Positions 47,281 to 60,070 are shown, numbered from the stretch's first letter. The stretch is DNA of 64,000 bases from Dryomyza anilis (GCA_951804985.1 OX638133.1:52190791-52254790), one strand, 5' to 3'. Numbers and translations are program-made. The notes: generated by a model from the sequence alone, not told the origin.

Positions 47281-47593
47281 GTAGCCGCGGTAGCTCTGAG
47301 GTTAGTGCGTTGGACTGCGAGCCGAAAGGTCCCCGGTTCAAGCCTGGACTGGGGCTAACAACATCTTTTCATAGAATCATTTTTCTATACCGCGCTTCCC
47401 CTCGTCAGTAAATGGCAAACCTACGAGTGTAAAACATTGCATATGAAAAAGCTCTCACCCGCCGTTCGGATTCGGCAATAAACTGTAGGTCCCACCACTT
47501 TGAGTACAAATATAATACGCACAGCTCAAAATGGTGAGAGAGCTCGGCCGAAGTTCTATACAGGACTGTAGCGCCAAATTATTATTATATTAT
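47281..47593 (+). repeat. tRNA-derived SINE, copy 4
   Basis: Plus-strand head GTAGCCGCGGTAGCTCTGAGG (A-box region), GGTTCAAGCC (B-box), the ~220-bp body and an ATT-rich tail. It sits immediately behind the A-rich tail of LINE1. Confidence 0.88.
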
Positions 47594-48176
47594 AGAGGAA
47601 AAAGTATGTCATTTTCTTTTTTTGTAGTAGTCAAATGTCAAAATAAGCCAACAGTTTTGTTGCAAATGTCCAAGAACTCAGGATGTTTGCTATCAGTCAA
47701 CTGTAAATATCTCAAATTCCATTGCTGTTGTGGCAAACATCTCCTAAATATGTGCATATATGTCATATTTAAAAAATTTTAATAGTTTTACTGCAACATT
47801 ACCGAATATGCCATTGCACTTAATATTGACTTGCGAATGCTTTGAAATCAATCATTACTTTCAAATAGTAGAGTTGTGGTTAACGTTTGAAACACCTTTA
47901 ACCTAAATTTAAGAATCGTAGCTTTTTCAATAAAAACTGGTAGATTAACCTTTACTTGAAAATTCCTTTATATTCAAATCAATGTTAACACTAATTCTTA
48001 AATTGATTTCAACGTACTTCAAAACAAGATTTAACCTTATTTTCAATTCGACGTCAAATTAACCTACATTTAGTTTTTTTCTTTTAAATATTGACTTAAT
48101 TCTGCAAAATAAGTAAAAACAGGGGATCCTCATATAGGACAACAAAAAGGGCATTTTTCAATTCAATATCCCGTTA

Positions 48177-48305
48177 TATGTCATCCAACCACTTCAAGTC
48201 CGAGCGCCAAGACAACTTCAGAAAATCGATGCCAGCATCCAAAATGTGGTTGACGTGTTTTTCTAAGCTTGTATGTTTCAAGCTCTCAAATATAATTCTG
48301 GAGCC
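48177..48305 (-). other. Coding-like minus-strand stretch interrupted by a TIR element
   Basis: About 43 codons (ending LSWRSDLKWLDDI, then TAA) open up to the TA where the TIR element (48308-49191) inserted. Beyond the element, at 49192 upward, the same reading phase stays open for a few more codons, then stops. Composition is protein-like. I recognise no domain. Confidence 0.3.
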
Positions 48306-48307
48306 TA

Positions 48308-49191
48308 CACCCAGAAAAAAATCACGGTAAATTGATAGTATTTCAATAGAAAAACAATAATTTATACCATTAAAATTGGTCAATAGGATGCGTCCCATTA
48401 GTTCAGTAATATTGAAACTATTAATACAATGTGTGATTGTATCATAAATTTTATAATGTGATATTTTAATTACAATAAGAAAGACCTATACAAATTTAAT
48501 GATACGTATTATTAATTTTATGGTATAGTCGAATTACATTTTCCTAATAATTTATTAAAACAAAAATATATTTTAGTTAATTTATTGTATAATTTATTTT
48601 ATTTAAATGTTTAAATTGATATTCTTTTTTACAACACACACATAAAAGACACTTCTTGCTGCAAAAGGTTATAACACATTTAATGTTTGCTTTGGTTTCC
48701 AATAATTGATTGTAGTACTTGAGTCTGCAGTTATTTTTGAGTCCGTTGCCATTATAGAAGTTCGATGTATTACTTATTTTCTGTAATAAATAAAAATTTA
48801 AATATAAATAAATATATAAATATAATTTATTTACATTAAATACATTGAGTCCTTACCAATGTCGCGGATAATAAGGTGGATTATTAAAAAAAAAATACAT
48901 GCGACCATTTTGAGTAAACACGCAGAATGACGTACAAAACGAACATGTTTGTATTCGTTTTATGTTTATTACACCACGTTTATTATTATAGGACGAAACC
49001 ACTAAAACAACAGTATTTATTCTATTTAAAATAATAATATTGAATAAATTAAATTTATGGTAGTGAATTTTTCAAATACTATTGAATTAATTAAAAAACT
49101 TTTGATTTAAAAAGAAAAAACTATTAATACATGAATCATAAGATCAATGGTCGTACCATAAAGTACTTAATGGTACATTTTCTTCTGAGTG
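48308..49191 (-). mobile_element. TA-flanked TIR DNA element, copy 4
   Basis: 884 bp from CACCCAGAAAAAAATC to TTCTTCTGAGTG, TA on both sides (48306-48307 and 49192-49193). On the minus strand it keeps the short ATG-started coding relic near 48750 and the intron-like stretch, like copy 3. Confidence 0.8.
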
Positions 49192-49429
49192 TATACAAGG
49201 TTTTCGGTCGGTATATTGTTTTAAATATTCACAGAAGTTCAAACACTAATCGGTAAGCTATTAGATTTGGACGCGCGTTGTTATGTTATATTTTTTGTCA
49301 GGGTTTCTATTGCAATAAAAAAACATACTGTTTTAAGTGTCACTACATTTTTGCTCCTAATTTTCACTTCCATTTTTGGTAATATTATTATCAAATCATT
49401 TTCAAATACAGAGTAAGCGCTAAAAATAG

Positions 49430-50827
49430 AAACATTGGTCAAATGGCTAAGGTCAATGCTAATGTTAAGGACCATCACTTCTGAGGCGGAGTGCGGTCAG
49501 TATATTATGGCAGGGGTGAATAGAGGTTGTCCTCAAGGAGGCGTTCTCTCCCCCCCGCTCTGGTGTATGCTGGTTGACTCTCTCGATGGACCAGGTGTCT
49601 ATTCCCAGGCCTATGCAGATGATGTTGCCATTCTTGCCACAGGCTTTTCCCTCAATGAGGTCTGTGTTAAAACACAAAACTCATTGAACCGAATTGACAG
49701 CTGGAGTACTGCAAACGGACTTTCCGTCAACCCTCACAAAACAGGGATTGTTCTCTTCACTAGGAAAAGAATAATGACAGGATTATCTCTACCAGTACTT
49801 AAGGGTGTCACTATTCCTCTGTCTAACGAAGTAAAATATCTGGGCTTAACTCTAGATAGTAAACTACTTTGGACAAAACATGTTGAAAATAAAATTTCGC
49901 GAGCATTGAATGGCTCCAGAACCGATCAGGGATCTGGTGCTGGAGTGTTTGTGGAACCCGATGACCGCAGACTTCACTTCGCCTTAGGCGACAATGCCTC
50001 AGTATTTCAAGCCGAAGTCAATGCTATACTTATGGCTATGGACTAAATTGCGGATAAAAGATGGCAGAACAGGGCTATATCAGTTTGCAGCGATAGTCAG
50101 GCTGCTCTTATGGCCTTGAACAACCAGGTCATCACATCCAAAATTGTACGTCAATGCAGATCACGTCTCAATTGTGTTGGTAAATACAATACACTGAAAC
50201 TGATTTGGGTGCCGGGCCATAAAGGAGTGTCGGGCAATGAAACATCTGACGAACTAACACGTGCTGGATCTGAGGATAATACATTTTGACCAGAACCTGA
50301 GAACTACCTGCATCTACGGGAAAATTCGTCATAAGCTCTTGGGTCGCCTCTGCACACAAGAGCAGATGGCTGAATGAGACGAAATGCAGATTCTCCAAGC
50401 TCATGACACCGACGATAACCAAAAGATCGGCCTCGTTTCTACTTTCCTTAAGTAGAAAGGAGTGCAGAAAACTGACGGGACTTCTAACGGGACACAATGC
50501 ATGTGAAAAACACATGAACGCAATCGCCTGGCCGAAAGCGCCTTATGTTCTGCCTGCTACGAAGAAACTGGCACCACAGAGCACTATCTCTGTGACTGTG
50601 CAGCATTTTCTAGAATTAGAAGGCAGATCTTTGGCACAGACGTGATGAGAGAGGATCAGCTTCACTCTCTATCACACTCTATCACTCTCTATCACAGATT
50701 CAATAATGAATCTAAGAAGTATCATTAAAAACTAGGGAATTGGGTCACATCACAATGGATATAACCCAGTCTGAGTGCTGTGGCTCTATTTTTTATCCCA
50801 CATTAAAATAAAAAAAAAGAAAAGAGT
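49430..50827 (+). pseudogene. LINE1 RT and RNase H, duplicated 5'-truncated copy
   Basis: Copy of 45883-47280. The open frame 49435-50046 holds RT motifs B and C (RGCPQGGVLSPPLW, YADD) and the fused RNase H start. A single change restores the usual Leu in motif B (VLSP here, VFSP in unit 1), so unit 1 carries the derived base. Confidence 0.9.
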
Positions 50828-51140
50828 GTAGCCGCGGTAGCTCTGAGGTTAGTGCGTTGGACTGCGAGCCGAAAGGTCCCCGGTTCAAGCCTGGACTGGG
50901 GCTAACAACATCTTTTCATAGAATCATTTTTCTATACCGCGCTTCCCCTCGTCAGTAAATGGCAAACCTACGAGTGTAAAACATTGCATATGAAAAAGCT
51001 CTCACCCGCCGTTCGGATTCGGCAATAAACTGTAGGTCCCACCACTTTGAGTACAAATATAATACGCACAGCTCAAAATGGTGAGAGAGCTCGGCCGAAG
51101 TTCTATACAGGACTGTAGCGCCAAATTATTATTATATTAT
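50828..51140 (+). repeat. tRNA-derived SINE, copy 5 (duplicate of copy 4)
   Basis: Identical by eye to 47281-47593. It arose by the segmental duplication, not by separate retroposition. Confidence 0.9.
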
Positions 51141-51854
51141 AGAGGAAAAAGTATGTCATTTTCTTTTTTTGTAGTAGTCAAATGTCAAAATAAGCCAACA
51201 GTTTTGTTGCAAATGTCCAAGAACTCAGGATGTTTGCTATCAGTCAACTGTAAATATCTCAAATTCCATTGCTGTTGTGGCAAACATCTCCTAAATATGT
51301 GCATATATGTCATATTTAAAAAATTTTAATAGTTTTACTGCAACATTACCCAATATGCCATTGCACTTAATATTGACTTGCGAATGCTTTGAAATCAATC
51401 ATTACTTTCAAATAGTAGAGTTGTGGTTAACGTTTGAAACACCTTTAACCTAAATTTAAGAATCGTAGCTTTTTCAATAAAAACTGGTAGATTAACCTTT
51501 ACTTGAAAATTCCTTTATATTCAAATCAATGTTAACACTAATTCTTAAATTGATTTCAACGTACTTCAAAACAAGATTTAACCTTATTTTCAATTCGACG
51601 TCAAATTAACCTACATTTAGTTTTTTTCTTTTAAATATTGACTTAATTCTGCAAAATAAGTAAAAACAGGGGATCGTCATATAGGACAACAAAAAGGACA
51701 TTTTTCAATTCAATATCCCGTTATATGTCATCCAACCACTTCAAGTCCGAGCGCCAAGACAACTTCAGAAAATCGATGCCAGCATCCAAAATGTGGTTGA
51801 CGTGTTTTTCTAAGCTTGTATGTTTCAAGCTCTCAAATATAATTCTGGAGCCTA

Positions 51855-52738
51855 CACCCAGAAAAAAATCACGGTAAATTGATAGTATTTCAATAGAAAA
51901 ACAATAATTTATACCATTAAAATTGGTCAATAGGATGCGTCCCATTAGTTCAGTAATATTGAAACTATTAATACAATGTGTGATTGTATCATAAATTTTA
52001 TAATGTGATATTTTAATTACAATAAGAAAGACCTATACAAATTTAATGATACGTATTATTAATTTTATGGTATAGTCGAATTACATTTTCCTAATAATTT
52101 ATTAAAACAAAAATATATTTTAGTTAATTTATTGTATAATTTATTTTATTTAAATGTTTAAATTGATATTCTTTTTTACAACACACACATAAAAGACACT
52201 TCTTGTTGCAAAAGGTTATAACACATTTAATGTTTGCTTTGGTTTCCAATAATTGATTGTAGTACTTGAGTCTGCAGTTATTTTTGAGTCCGTTGCCATT
52301 ATAGAAGTTCGATGTATTACTTATTTTCTGTAATAAATAAAAATTTAAATATAAATAAATATATAAATATAATTTATTTACATTAAATACATTGAGTCCT
52401 TACCAATGTCGCGGATAATAAGGTGGATTATTAAAAAAAAAATACATGCGACCATTTTGAGTAAACACGCAGAATGACGTACAAAACGAACATGTTTGTA
52501 TTCGTTTTATGTTTATTACACCACGTTTATTATTATAGGACGAAACCATTAAAACAACAGTATTTATTCTATTTAAAATAATAATATTGAATAAATTAAA
52601 TTTATGGTAGTGAATTTTTCAAATACTATTGAATTAATTAAAAAACTTTTGATTTAAAAAGAAAAAACTATTAATACATGAATCATAAGATCAATGGTCG
52701 TACCATAAAGTACTTAATGGTACATTTTCTTCTGAGTG
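51855..52738 (-). mobile_element. TA-flanked TIR DNA element, copy 5 (duplicate of copy 4)
   Basis: Corresponds to 48308-49191, with two substitutions that I notice. It too arose by the segmental duplication. Confidence 0.85.
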
Positions 52739-53072
52739 TATACAAGGTTTTCGGTCGGTATATTGTTTTAAATATTCACAGAAGTTCAAACACTAATCGG
52801 TAAGCTATTAGATTTGGACGCGCGTTGTTATGTTATATTTTTTGTCAGGGTTTCTATTGCAATAAAAAAACATACTGTTTTAAGTGTCACTACATTTTTG
52901 CTCCTAATTTTCACTTCCATTTTTGGTAATATTATTATCAAATCATTTTCAAATACAGAGTAAGCGCTAAAAATAGCACTTATTTTATATTTGAAACTGA
53001 TTTGAGAAACACACTAGACATTAAAGGCAATTATGATTATTTTTACAAACGGTCACCCTATGGCATATTGGG

Positions 53073-53200
53073 CATGATCACCGATTTGGAGGTTACCACA
53101 ACCTCATGTTCACCGATTAGGAAGTTGTCACAACCTCATGATCACCAATTTGGAGGTTGACACAACTTCATTCCCACCGACTAGGAGGTTGTTGCAACAA
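53073..53200. repeat. 32-bp minisatellite, four diverged units
   Basis: Units of the form CATGATCACCGATTTGGAGG...CAACCT start at 53073, 53105, 53137 and 53169, the last most diverged. Related words (CAACCTCATG, CCGAAATGTT) recur at 53220-53240 and 54340-54630. Confidence 0.8.
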
Positions 53201-53931
53201 TTTTATCAGTTGTTGCCACAACCGAATGTTTCGGTAGGGCAATTTAGTTGGTTGCCGCAACAAATCAGTTCTCTGTGCACTAAGAAAACAAGATGTTTAT
53301 GAGAGTCTTGCTGCAACCCTTCTTTTAAATTTACGCCTTGTAGCAAATATTCAAACATCCCATAAGTTTCAATAAAGTTGCAGCAAATCTATGAATATTT
53401 TTTAAATATAACATCTATGCAGATAGTTACGACATGTTTGCCACAACAGCAATGAAAATTGAGATATTTACAATTGACTGATAGCAAAAATCCTGAGTAA
53501 TGGGACATTTGCTGCAAAACTTTTGAGGCATTTTGACATTTGACTACCATAAAAAGGAAAATGGCGTACTTTTTTTCTTACGCTCGATTTATCTACAACA
53601 ATTAAGTAAATCAAATGATGTAAAAAAGTGCCAACTGAAATATTACATTTTAATAGTAAAAGTGAAAATAAAACATCCTGTGATTTAAATTATCAACACG
53701 TGATGGAAAATATTTCTTTTCAGAGTTTACTTTGAGGACAGCATCACCGGTCGGACTTGATTCTTCTGCGAAGAAATCTCAAGTCGTTGTACAATTTTAC
53801 CTTCGAAGGATTTATAAAGACGATGGCGATGTATAACCAGGATACTGTTTTAATTCTAGAATAAATAAAAAAACATTTGATTCATTTTCTTTCAATTCAA
53901 TAAAAATTACTCCGCGAATTCTAATGGAGTA
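53201..53931. other. AT-rich DNA, no gene seen
   Basis: Many words of the type GCAACAA/TTGCCACAA occur in the first 300 bases, perhaps decayed repeat units. No coding potential. Confidence 0.35.
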
Positions 53932-54123
53932 CCTTTTCCAAATATTCATCAACTATCTTCCTATTTGTAAGATTTTTAATTAATGGTTGCTACACATAAT
54001 CGTAAATTTGAAAGATGGTTGCTACCACCTTTTCCAAATATTCATCAACTATCTTCCTATTTGTAAGATTTTTAATTGATGGTTGCTACACATAATCGTA
54101 AATTTGAAAGATGGTTGCTGCCA
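53932..54123. repeat. 96-bp tandem duplication
   Basis: Two units starting CCTTTTCCAAATATTCATC at 53932 and 54028 differ by about one base. Confidence 0.9.
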
Positions 54124-54889
54124 ACATTAATCGTATTTGACGGATGTTTGAGAGATAGTTCTCTCAAATACGATCTAAATAATTTGTAAATAACTTGATA
54201 TTTAGGGCTGTGCTATTTCTGGTAATCATCTTAGTGTGTGTGTCGATTCAGTAACTAGTTTGCAATATCGTTGTCGTTAGTTTGCGACAATTATTATAAA
54301 AGTTATTCTTGAACTCATATTTAACAATGAACACACAGAAAAATCCTCTTTTGGCATGAGGTTAATTGATCCAATGTTTCAGTGTTGCAACCGAAATATA
54401 TTTGTTGTAACCTCGTGTCATTAAAATTAACGTACCTTATTTTTCTACAACCGAAATGTTAGACCGCGCTACTGTACGTACGGTTTCCGTAACCTTATGA
54501 TTGTTTTTTTATTCTGCCAAAATTGACATTCGTGCATTTGTTACGGCGATTGAGTAAGTTGTTGTAGCAACAAAATAAATGACAAACGGCAACCTCATGT
54601 CTATCAGTTCGGTTGCCAGTTTTTTGCCAACAATTATGGATACATGCAGAAATAAATAAACTTTAAAAATGTTCACATGTCGAAAACAATAGGAATAATA
54701 TATTTATTCAATACAAATTGCTCATTAGCTATTGATATATAATATAAATAAAAAATATGTAACCACATGTGCCAATAGAAAAAGTTTTATTATTTATTAG
54801 TTATGAGGAAATAAAAAATAAGTGCATGCATCTGCATACATGTATCACTTCATAGTGTTTTTTTTTTCAGGGAGCAGGAATTAGTAGAT

Positions 54890-55215
54890 ATACTTCTACA
54901 CTGTGTGGGCGACATATTTACCCAGGTAGAAATTAACAACTGGGCCATCGTTGGCGCAGTACTGGCACCAGTATTGCCAATGCTGGCATCCAATAGTGAC
55001 CCTGTTGTTCGCCAGTACTGTGCGAGCGTCGAAGTGATAACGTAGGCTGGAGTTCGGCCCAATTCTTCTACCAGTACTGGCACAACGCTGGCAAACACTA
55101 ACGCCAGTGCTGGCCCCGTTATTCGTCAGTACTGTGCCAGAGTCGGAATGATAGCATCGGCGGGATCTGGGCCCAATTTTTTTACCAGTACTGGCACAAC
55201 GCTGCCAAAATATAA
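54890..55215. repeat. Tandem ~103-114 bp units built on CCAGTACTGGC palindromes
   Basis: GC-rich compared with its surroundings. The words CCAGTACTGGCACAACGCTG (55071, 55185), CAGTACTGTGC and GGCCCAATT recur in order. The core CCAGTACTGG is palindromic. A minus-strand frame at 54850-55098 is a consequence of the repeat. Confidence 0.75.
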
Positions 55216-55649
55216 GTGTTGGCCCATAGTTATACCTAATCTAAATCTAAATATTATTTAAAACATTTAATATATCTTGAAACATTATTTAATATATCTC
55301 TTTAAATAATTTTATATAAAAAACATAGATGTAGGGTATAAAAAACAAAATTTAATAACAATATAATATATAATTTTATAAACCAATTTGTGTTTATTAT
55401 ATGTTTGTATTATATATTTTATATTTCATATAATAAACAAAGTGTTTGTGACGTTAAGCGGCGAAAGCGCTTCTGAGTGTGCGCTGCTGAGTGTGCGTCA
55501 ATGCAAAACTTGTTCCCTCCTCCTCCCCCAAAAAGTTAGTAATGTCTCTAATACAATTTTGCAGTAGGTGCGTTAAAATAATACAATTTAATATTTTTAT
55601 ATTTGAAAAAAAAAAATGCAAGCTTCCTTAATCTCAGTTTCTACAAAGG
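55216..55649. other. AT-rich DNA before LINE2
   Basis: No gene recognised. 55440-55510 is less AT-rich. Confidence 0.35.
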
Positions 55650-55664
55650 CTTCTTATAACTTAT

Positions 55665-57234
55665 ATGCGTTTTCTTTTATTTTATAATTATATTAGGGCT
55701 AAGCTTCCCGGGGACTGGCAGGCCTACTCTGCCCTTCTTACCACATATAATAAAGAAATAAGAAGTGCGAAGAGGAAAAGCTTCCGAAACTTCTGTGAGA
55801 ACATCACTGACACATCGGCTGCAGCGAGGCTATACAAGGCTATAGCAAAAGTTAAAACAGAAACATCACTCTCACTAAAAAGGGAGGATGGGAGCTATAC
55901 CGAAAATGAGAATCAAAAGGTTTCACTTTTGCTAAAGACTCACTTTCCAGGCAGCACGCAAAACGTGCAAGAACACGATGAAATTCTTGTGAGACCCAGA
56001 ATAGAAGACTGGGAGATTGCAAACAAGGTCTTTACAGAACAAAGAATTGATTGGCCCTTACAAACATTCCAACCTTTCAAGTCCCCAGGTGTTGATGGCA
56101 TATTCCCTGCTTTGCTACAACAGGGCAAATATTACCTAATGAAACACCTGATAAGAATAACTAGAAGCAGCCTAGCACTAGGCTACATACCAAGCATTTG
56201 GAGAAGAGCCAAGGTGGTATTTATACCAAAGGTGGGTAAAAAAGATCCCACCCATCCAAAGTCCTTCAGGCCAATTAGTCTCACTTCCTTTGTACTCAAA
56301 ACAATGGAAAAGATAATAGACAATTATATCAGAGAGAATACTCTGAAAGAAATTCCACTAAATGCTTGTCAGCATGCATACAGAGCAGGCAGATCCACAG
56401 AAACCGCTCTATATCAACTGACAAATATAATACAGAAAACCATAGATCAAAAAGAGATCGCACTGTGTGCCTTCCTTGACATCGAGGGTGCCTTTGATAA
56501 TACCTCTCATGAGGTCCCTGGAGGTTAGGGGAGTAAACAACACTATGTCTAGATGGATGAGCGAAATGCTAAAATGCAGAACAGCAGAAGTAACGGTTGG
56601 GACAACCAACATAAGAATTATTACAACTAGAGGCTGTCCACAGGGGGGGGTACTCTCACCCCTTATGTGGAGCTTGGTTGTAGATGAGCTACTGTGGAAA
56701 CTTACAAACATGGGATTTGAATGTCAAGGGTACGCCGACGACATAGTAATCATATGCAGAGGGAAATTTGACGACACTTTATGTGATAGAATAAAATTAG
56801 GTCTCAGAACTACAAAGGAATGGTGTGTAACTGTAGGACTAAATATAAATCCCGCAAAAACCACCATGGTACCCTTTACAAGAAGAAACCATAATATTAG
56901 ACCAATCCGGCTAGATGGAGTCGAAGTAAGCCGGAGTGAAGAAGTCAAATATTTAGGAATTACACTGGACAGCAAACTTCTATGGAAGCAACAAGAAAAA
57001 GAAGTCATAATAAAAGCCACACGGGCAATTATGATAAGTAGGTCCATTGCAGGCAAAAGTTGGGGATGCACACCCAAAATAATGCGATGGATGTATACAA
57101 TGATGGTCCGACCAATTATTATGTATGGAATAGTGGTATGGGCAAAAAGACTAAGTCTTCGGACAACACAGAAATCTCTAGAGAAAGTTCAACGGCTAGC
57201 TTGTTCTTGTATAACAGGAGCCATGAGAACATGA
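55665..57234 (+). pseudogene. Reverse transcriptase of LINE2
   Basis: Frame 55665-56528: pre-RT and RT motifs (FQPFKSPGVDGIFPALLQ, VVFIPKVGKKDP, FRPISLTSFVLKTMEK, YRAGRSTETALYQ, AFLDIEGAFDN). A frameshift at about 56505 leads to frame 56467-57234: TTRGCPQGGVLSPLMW (motif B), GYADDIVIIC (motif C, YADD), EVKYLGITLDSKLLW and the thumb region. A TGA at 57232 ends it. The catalytic aspartates are present, but split over two frames. Confidence 0.88.
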
Positions 57235-58344
57235 CCCACTGCGGCAATGGAAGTACTCCTTGAATTTGCACCATTACACCTGTTCCTGCAGGGAGTGGCA
57301 AGAGGAGCACTCCACCGCATAGCAAACGAAGGTATTGGAAATGGAGGACGTATGGAGCCCGGGAAAGCGTGTCTTCTGACCCGACTGTTTCCCACGCTAC
57401 CAACTCCATAAGACCATAAAACGAAGAGATTCAATTTCGTAAAAAACTTCAAGACGAAACGCAGTAACAAAAAGATATGGAAAAACATATCTGACACATA
57501 TGATATACACAAGAATATGATCACGTGGTACACGGATGGATCACTAACAGATGAAGGAACCGGAGCAGGGGTATATGGGCCTAGAACCAAATACTTCGAA
57601 GACATGGGGAAATACACCAGTATCTTTCAAGCGGAAATATACGCTATAGATAGATGCATCCAGTTCAATCTGGATAGGCATTATAGCAATAGAAATATAG
57701 CAATCCTGTCGGACAGCATAATGGCATTAGAATCTTACGAAATCAATTCAGAACTAGTATGGGAATGTCTAGGTAAAATAAATAAACTAGGTATGAATAA
57801 TAGTGTCACCATACTCTGGGTCCCTGGCCACAGAGGAATAGAAGGCAATGAAGAAGCTGACAAACTTGCACGGAAAGGAGCCGCCACAAAGCTAATAGGA
57901 CACGAACCTTTTTGTGGAATCGGTGACAGTGTTGTAAAAAAGTTTTTACGAGAAGAACTACTTAACACCAGAGAACTCCTATGGTTGGGGCAGGCTAAAA
58001 TGCGTCAATCAAAGAAATTCATTGGGTCCTATGACTTAAGAAGATTTAAAGAATACATTAAGCTATCGAAGAAAAACCTGAGAATTCTAACAGGACTTCT
58101 TACAGGTCATTGTCGGCTTGCTAAACATCTAACTAGGATGGGTATACAAACTGACAGTACATGCAGATTCTGTCTAGAAGACGATGAAGATCCAGAACAC
58201 ATTTTAGTAACGTGTCCAGCGCTAATGCGTACAAGAATGCAAATACTTGGGAATCGACAACCAAGTCCAAACGATATTATAAAGATGAACCCTAACCATA
58301 TAATCAGGTTTTTAACTGAGATAGGCTTGACGGACATCTTATAG
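57235..58344 (+). pseudogene. RNase H and C-terminal domain of LINE2
   Basis: In the same frame as the preceding RT but separated by stops near 57232 and 57410. From 57517: MITWYTDGSLTDEGTGAG (first catalytic Asp), FQAEIYAI (Glu), ILSDSIMAL (Asp) and WVPGHRGIEGNEEADKLA (His, last Asp), so all RNase H residues are present. The end has a Cys-rich motif CRFCLEDDEDPEHILVTC (CX2CX11-12HX4C-like), typical for these LINE C-termini. Confidence 0.88.
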
Positions 58345-58490
58345 AACTATTTAAAACCAGAACCCCCTATAAATAGTATAGGGAGATGCCACAGCTGAGA
58401 ATGGCTTCAGTCATGGTATCAAGCGGGGCACAATAGATCTATTCAGGTCGCAGTGCATCACCCCGAAGCAATAATAAAGTTAAACCTCGA

Positions 58491-59109
58491 ATGTATTGTT
58501 ACGAAAAGAGGTAATTTGCTTGGGAAATAGCGTCAACGCACTTATGGGGAACGGACGCGTCGTGTCGCCCCTTGTCTTTATAACGTGTTCCGTCCGTCGT
58601 TTTTTAAGTCTAAAATGTGTCCAAAATTGTGTTTAATGTGGCCGCGCAACAATAACAATAATAATTCTAATAACACCAAAGTTTAATAAAGCTCAAATTT
58701 AAATAAATATACAGACAAAATTATTATAAAATTAAACAATGGCAACAACATAAAACAAATATGACTCTTATTAAAATCAACCACAATAACAACAATAATA
58801 ACAATAACAACAGAACCGGTTTCGCGCTGCCTGCTGAGTTGCTGCACTCGCTGTTTATTGCAATTGACAACGCAAAGAGATTTTCTATGCTCTTTGCTGC
58901 AATTGCACAGGTTTGTTGTCGTATTCCCTCCCTCCCCCATCCTACTCCACGCTACTAGCGCGCACGGTTGAGGCTGCACTGAGTGCGTAATCTATGCTGT
59001 GGTGAAGGCCTAACACTCACCACGGCTTGACTTGCGCTCTCATTTGTTTGTATCAACTGCTGCGCGTTGGTAGTATGTATGTCTGTTTTGAAGTTGCCCA
59101 GTAGGAAAA
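58491..59109. other. Less AT-rich spacer, possible solo LTR or LINE3 leader
   Basis: A possible LTR-type start TGTTACGAAAAG at 58497 has no matching second copy in the window, so it is only a suggestion. (AAC/AAT)n lies at 58775-58815. 58930-59105 may be the 5' UTR of LINE3. Confidence 0.3.
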
Positions 59110-60070
59110 ATGTCGCAAAAATTTCGCATAGATTTTTGCAACGTTCGTGGGCTGAGAACAGTTCTTTTCTGTCTATGCGTATGTGTCCGTACATACACAA
59201 ATAAGGGCACTAGGTTAGTGAGAGACCCAGGTTAGTGAGGATGTAGATCCACTGGATTTTCAAATACCTGGGTATCACGTGCTGCCATTATTTTCTGCCC
59301 ATAGGGGTCCCGATCTATTTATTCGGAGTGACGTTGTGTATCAACTGCAGCGAAAACATAGTGTGTCGGATAGCTAATTTAATACAATTTGGGTTAAATT
59401 CAAAATCCAAACACACATCATGCACTTCTGCTTTTTATATAGGAGTCCGAATCTAGATAGGGTATCTACCTGTAATAAGCTAGGTGCTCTATCTGATTCG
59501 ATATCAAATATATTGGAGCAGTTCCCAGGCAGTGAAATTGTTGTTGCCGGCGATTTTAATGTGCACAACGGCATATGGTTGAGCCACTCGGGTCTATCAA
59601 CACAGGAGGGTTGTTACGTTGAGCTGTTTGCAGAGTGCAATCAACTCACTTAATTAGTGAAGGAACCGACGTACCTCCCACGCGTCGGTGGGCAGAACCA
59701 AAAAGTCCTAGATGTTTTTCTGACTTCACATCATGAAAAATATGATGTAAAAGTCCTTGCACCTCTTGGTAACTCCGACCGCTGTACTGTTTCCGCTGAG
59801 TTTGCGTATTCTAGTTTACGCGCCTCTTCGATTAAAGCCTCAAAGAGGACTGTATGGCTTTACGAAAAAGCAAATTGGGTTGCGTTTAATGAATTTTTTC
59901 GCAACTTTAATTGGAAATTGTGTTTCGCTGACAGAGACATAAATGCCGCGGCTCTAATGGTACAAAATATTATTATATTAGGTATGCGGTCCTTCATACC
60001 TTCTGAAAAGATAAGCATTAAACCCAAGGACCACTCTTGGTTTAATGAGACTTGCAGGATTGCAGTCAGG
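59110..60070 (+). pseudogene. LINE3 endonuclease (jockey/CR1-type ORF2 N-terminus), cut by element C
   Basis: From the ATG at 59110: MSQKFRIDFCNVRGLRT, the typical opening of APE-type LINE endonucleases. Later frames hold DFQIPGYHVLPLF (59240-59280), FLYRSP, EIVVAGDFNVHNGIWL (catalytic Asp-Asn) and VLDVFLTSHH, APLGNSDRCTVS (Ser-Asp) to WFNETCRIAV. Stops at 59372 and 59651. The frame ends exactly where the putative LTR of element C begins, so C probably inserted here. Confidence 0.8.

Larger units (their letters stand above)
45883..49429. repeat. Large tandem duplication, unit 1 (3547 bp)
   Basis: The unit spans LINE1 RT to tail, a SINE, unique DNA and a TIR element. Every landmark recurs exactly 3547 bases later (46499/50046, 47281/50828, 48308/51855). 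By eye I count about nine substitutions and no net indel. Junction: ...AAAAATAG then AAACATTGG, with about one base of shared sequence, so simple end-joining or replication slippage is likely. Confidence 0.95.
49430..52976. repeat. Large tandem duplication, unit 2 (3547 bp)
   Basis: Second unit of the duplication starting at 45883. It begins abruptly inside the LINE1 RT and ends at the point where unit 1 ends (AAAAATAG), followed by unique DNA at 52977. Confidence 0.95.
55650..58490 (+). mobile_element. LINE2: 5'-truncated RNase H-bearing non-LTR element
   Basis: Same clade as LINE1 but a different family: shared DGSYTE, THFPG, DIEGAFDN and YADD motifs, otherwise diverged. It lacks ORF1 and the endonuclease. 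The 3' UTR runs to about 58490 (AATAATAAAGTTAAACCTCG). RT and RNase H are more complete than in LINE1. Confidence 0.85.

Noticed and set aside
58497..58680. Solo LTR starting TGTTACG
   Set aside because: No second copy and no matching end with TSD in the window; only a suggestive start.
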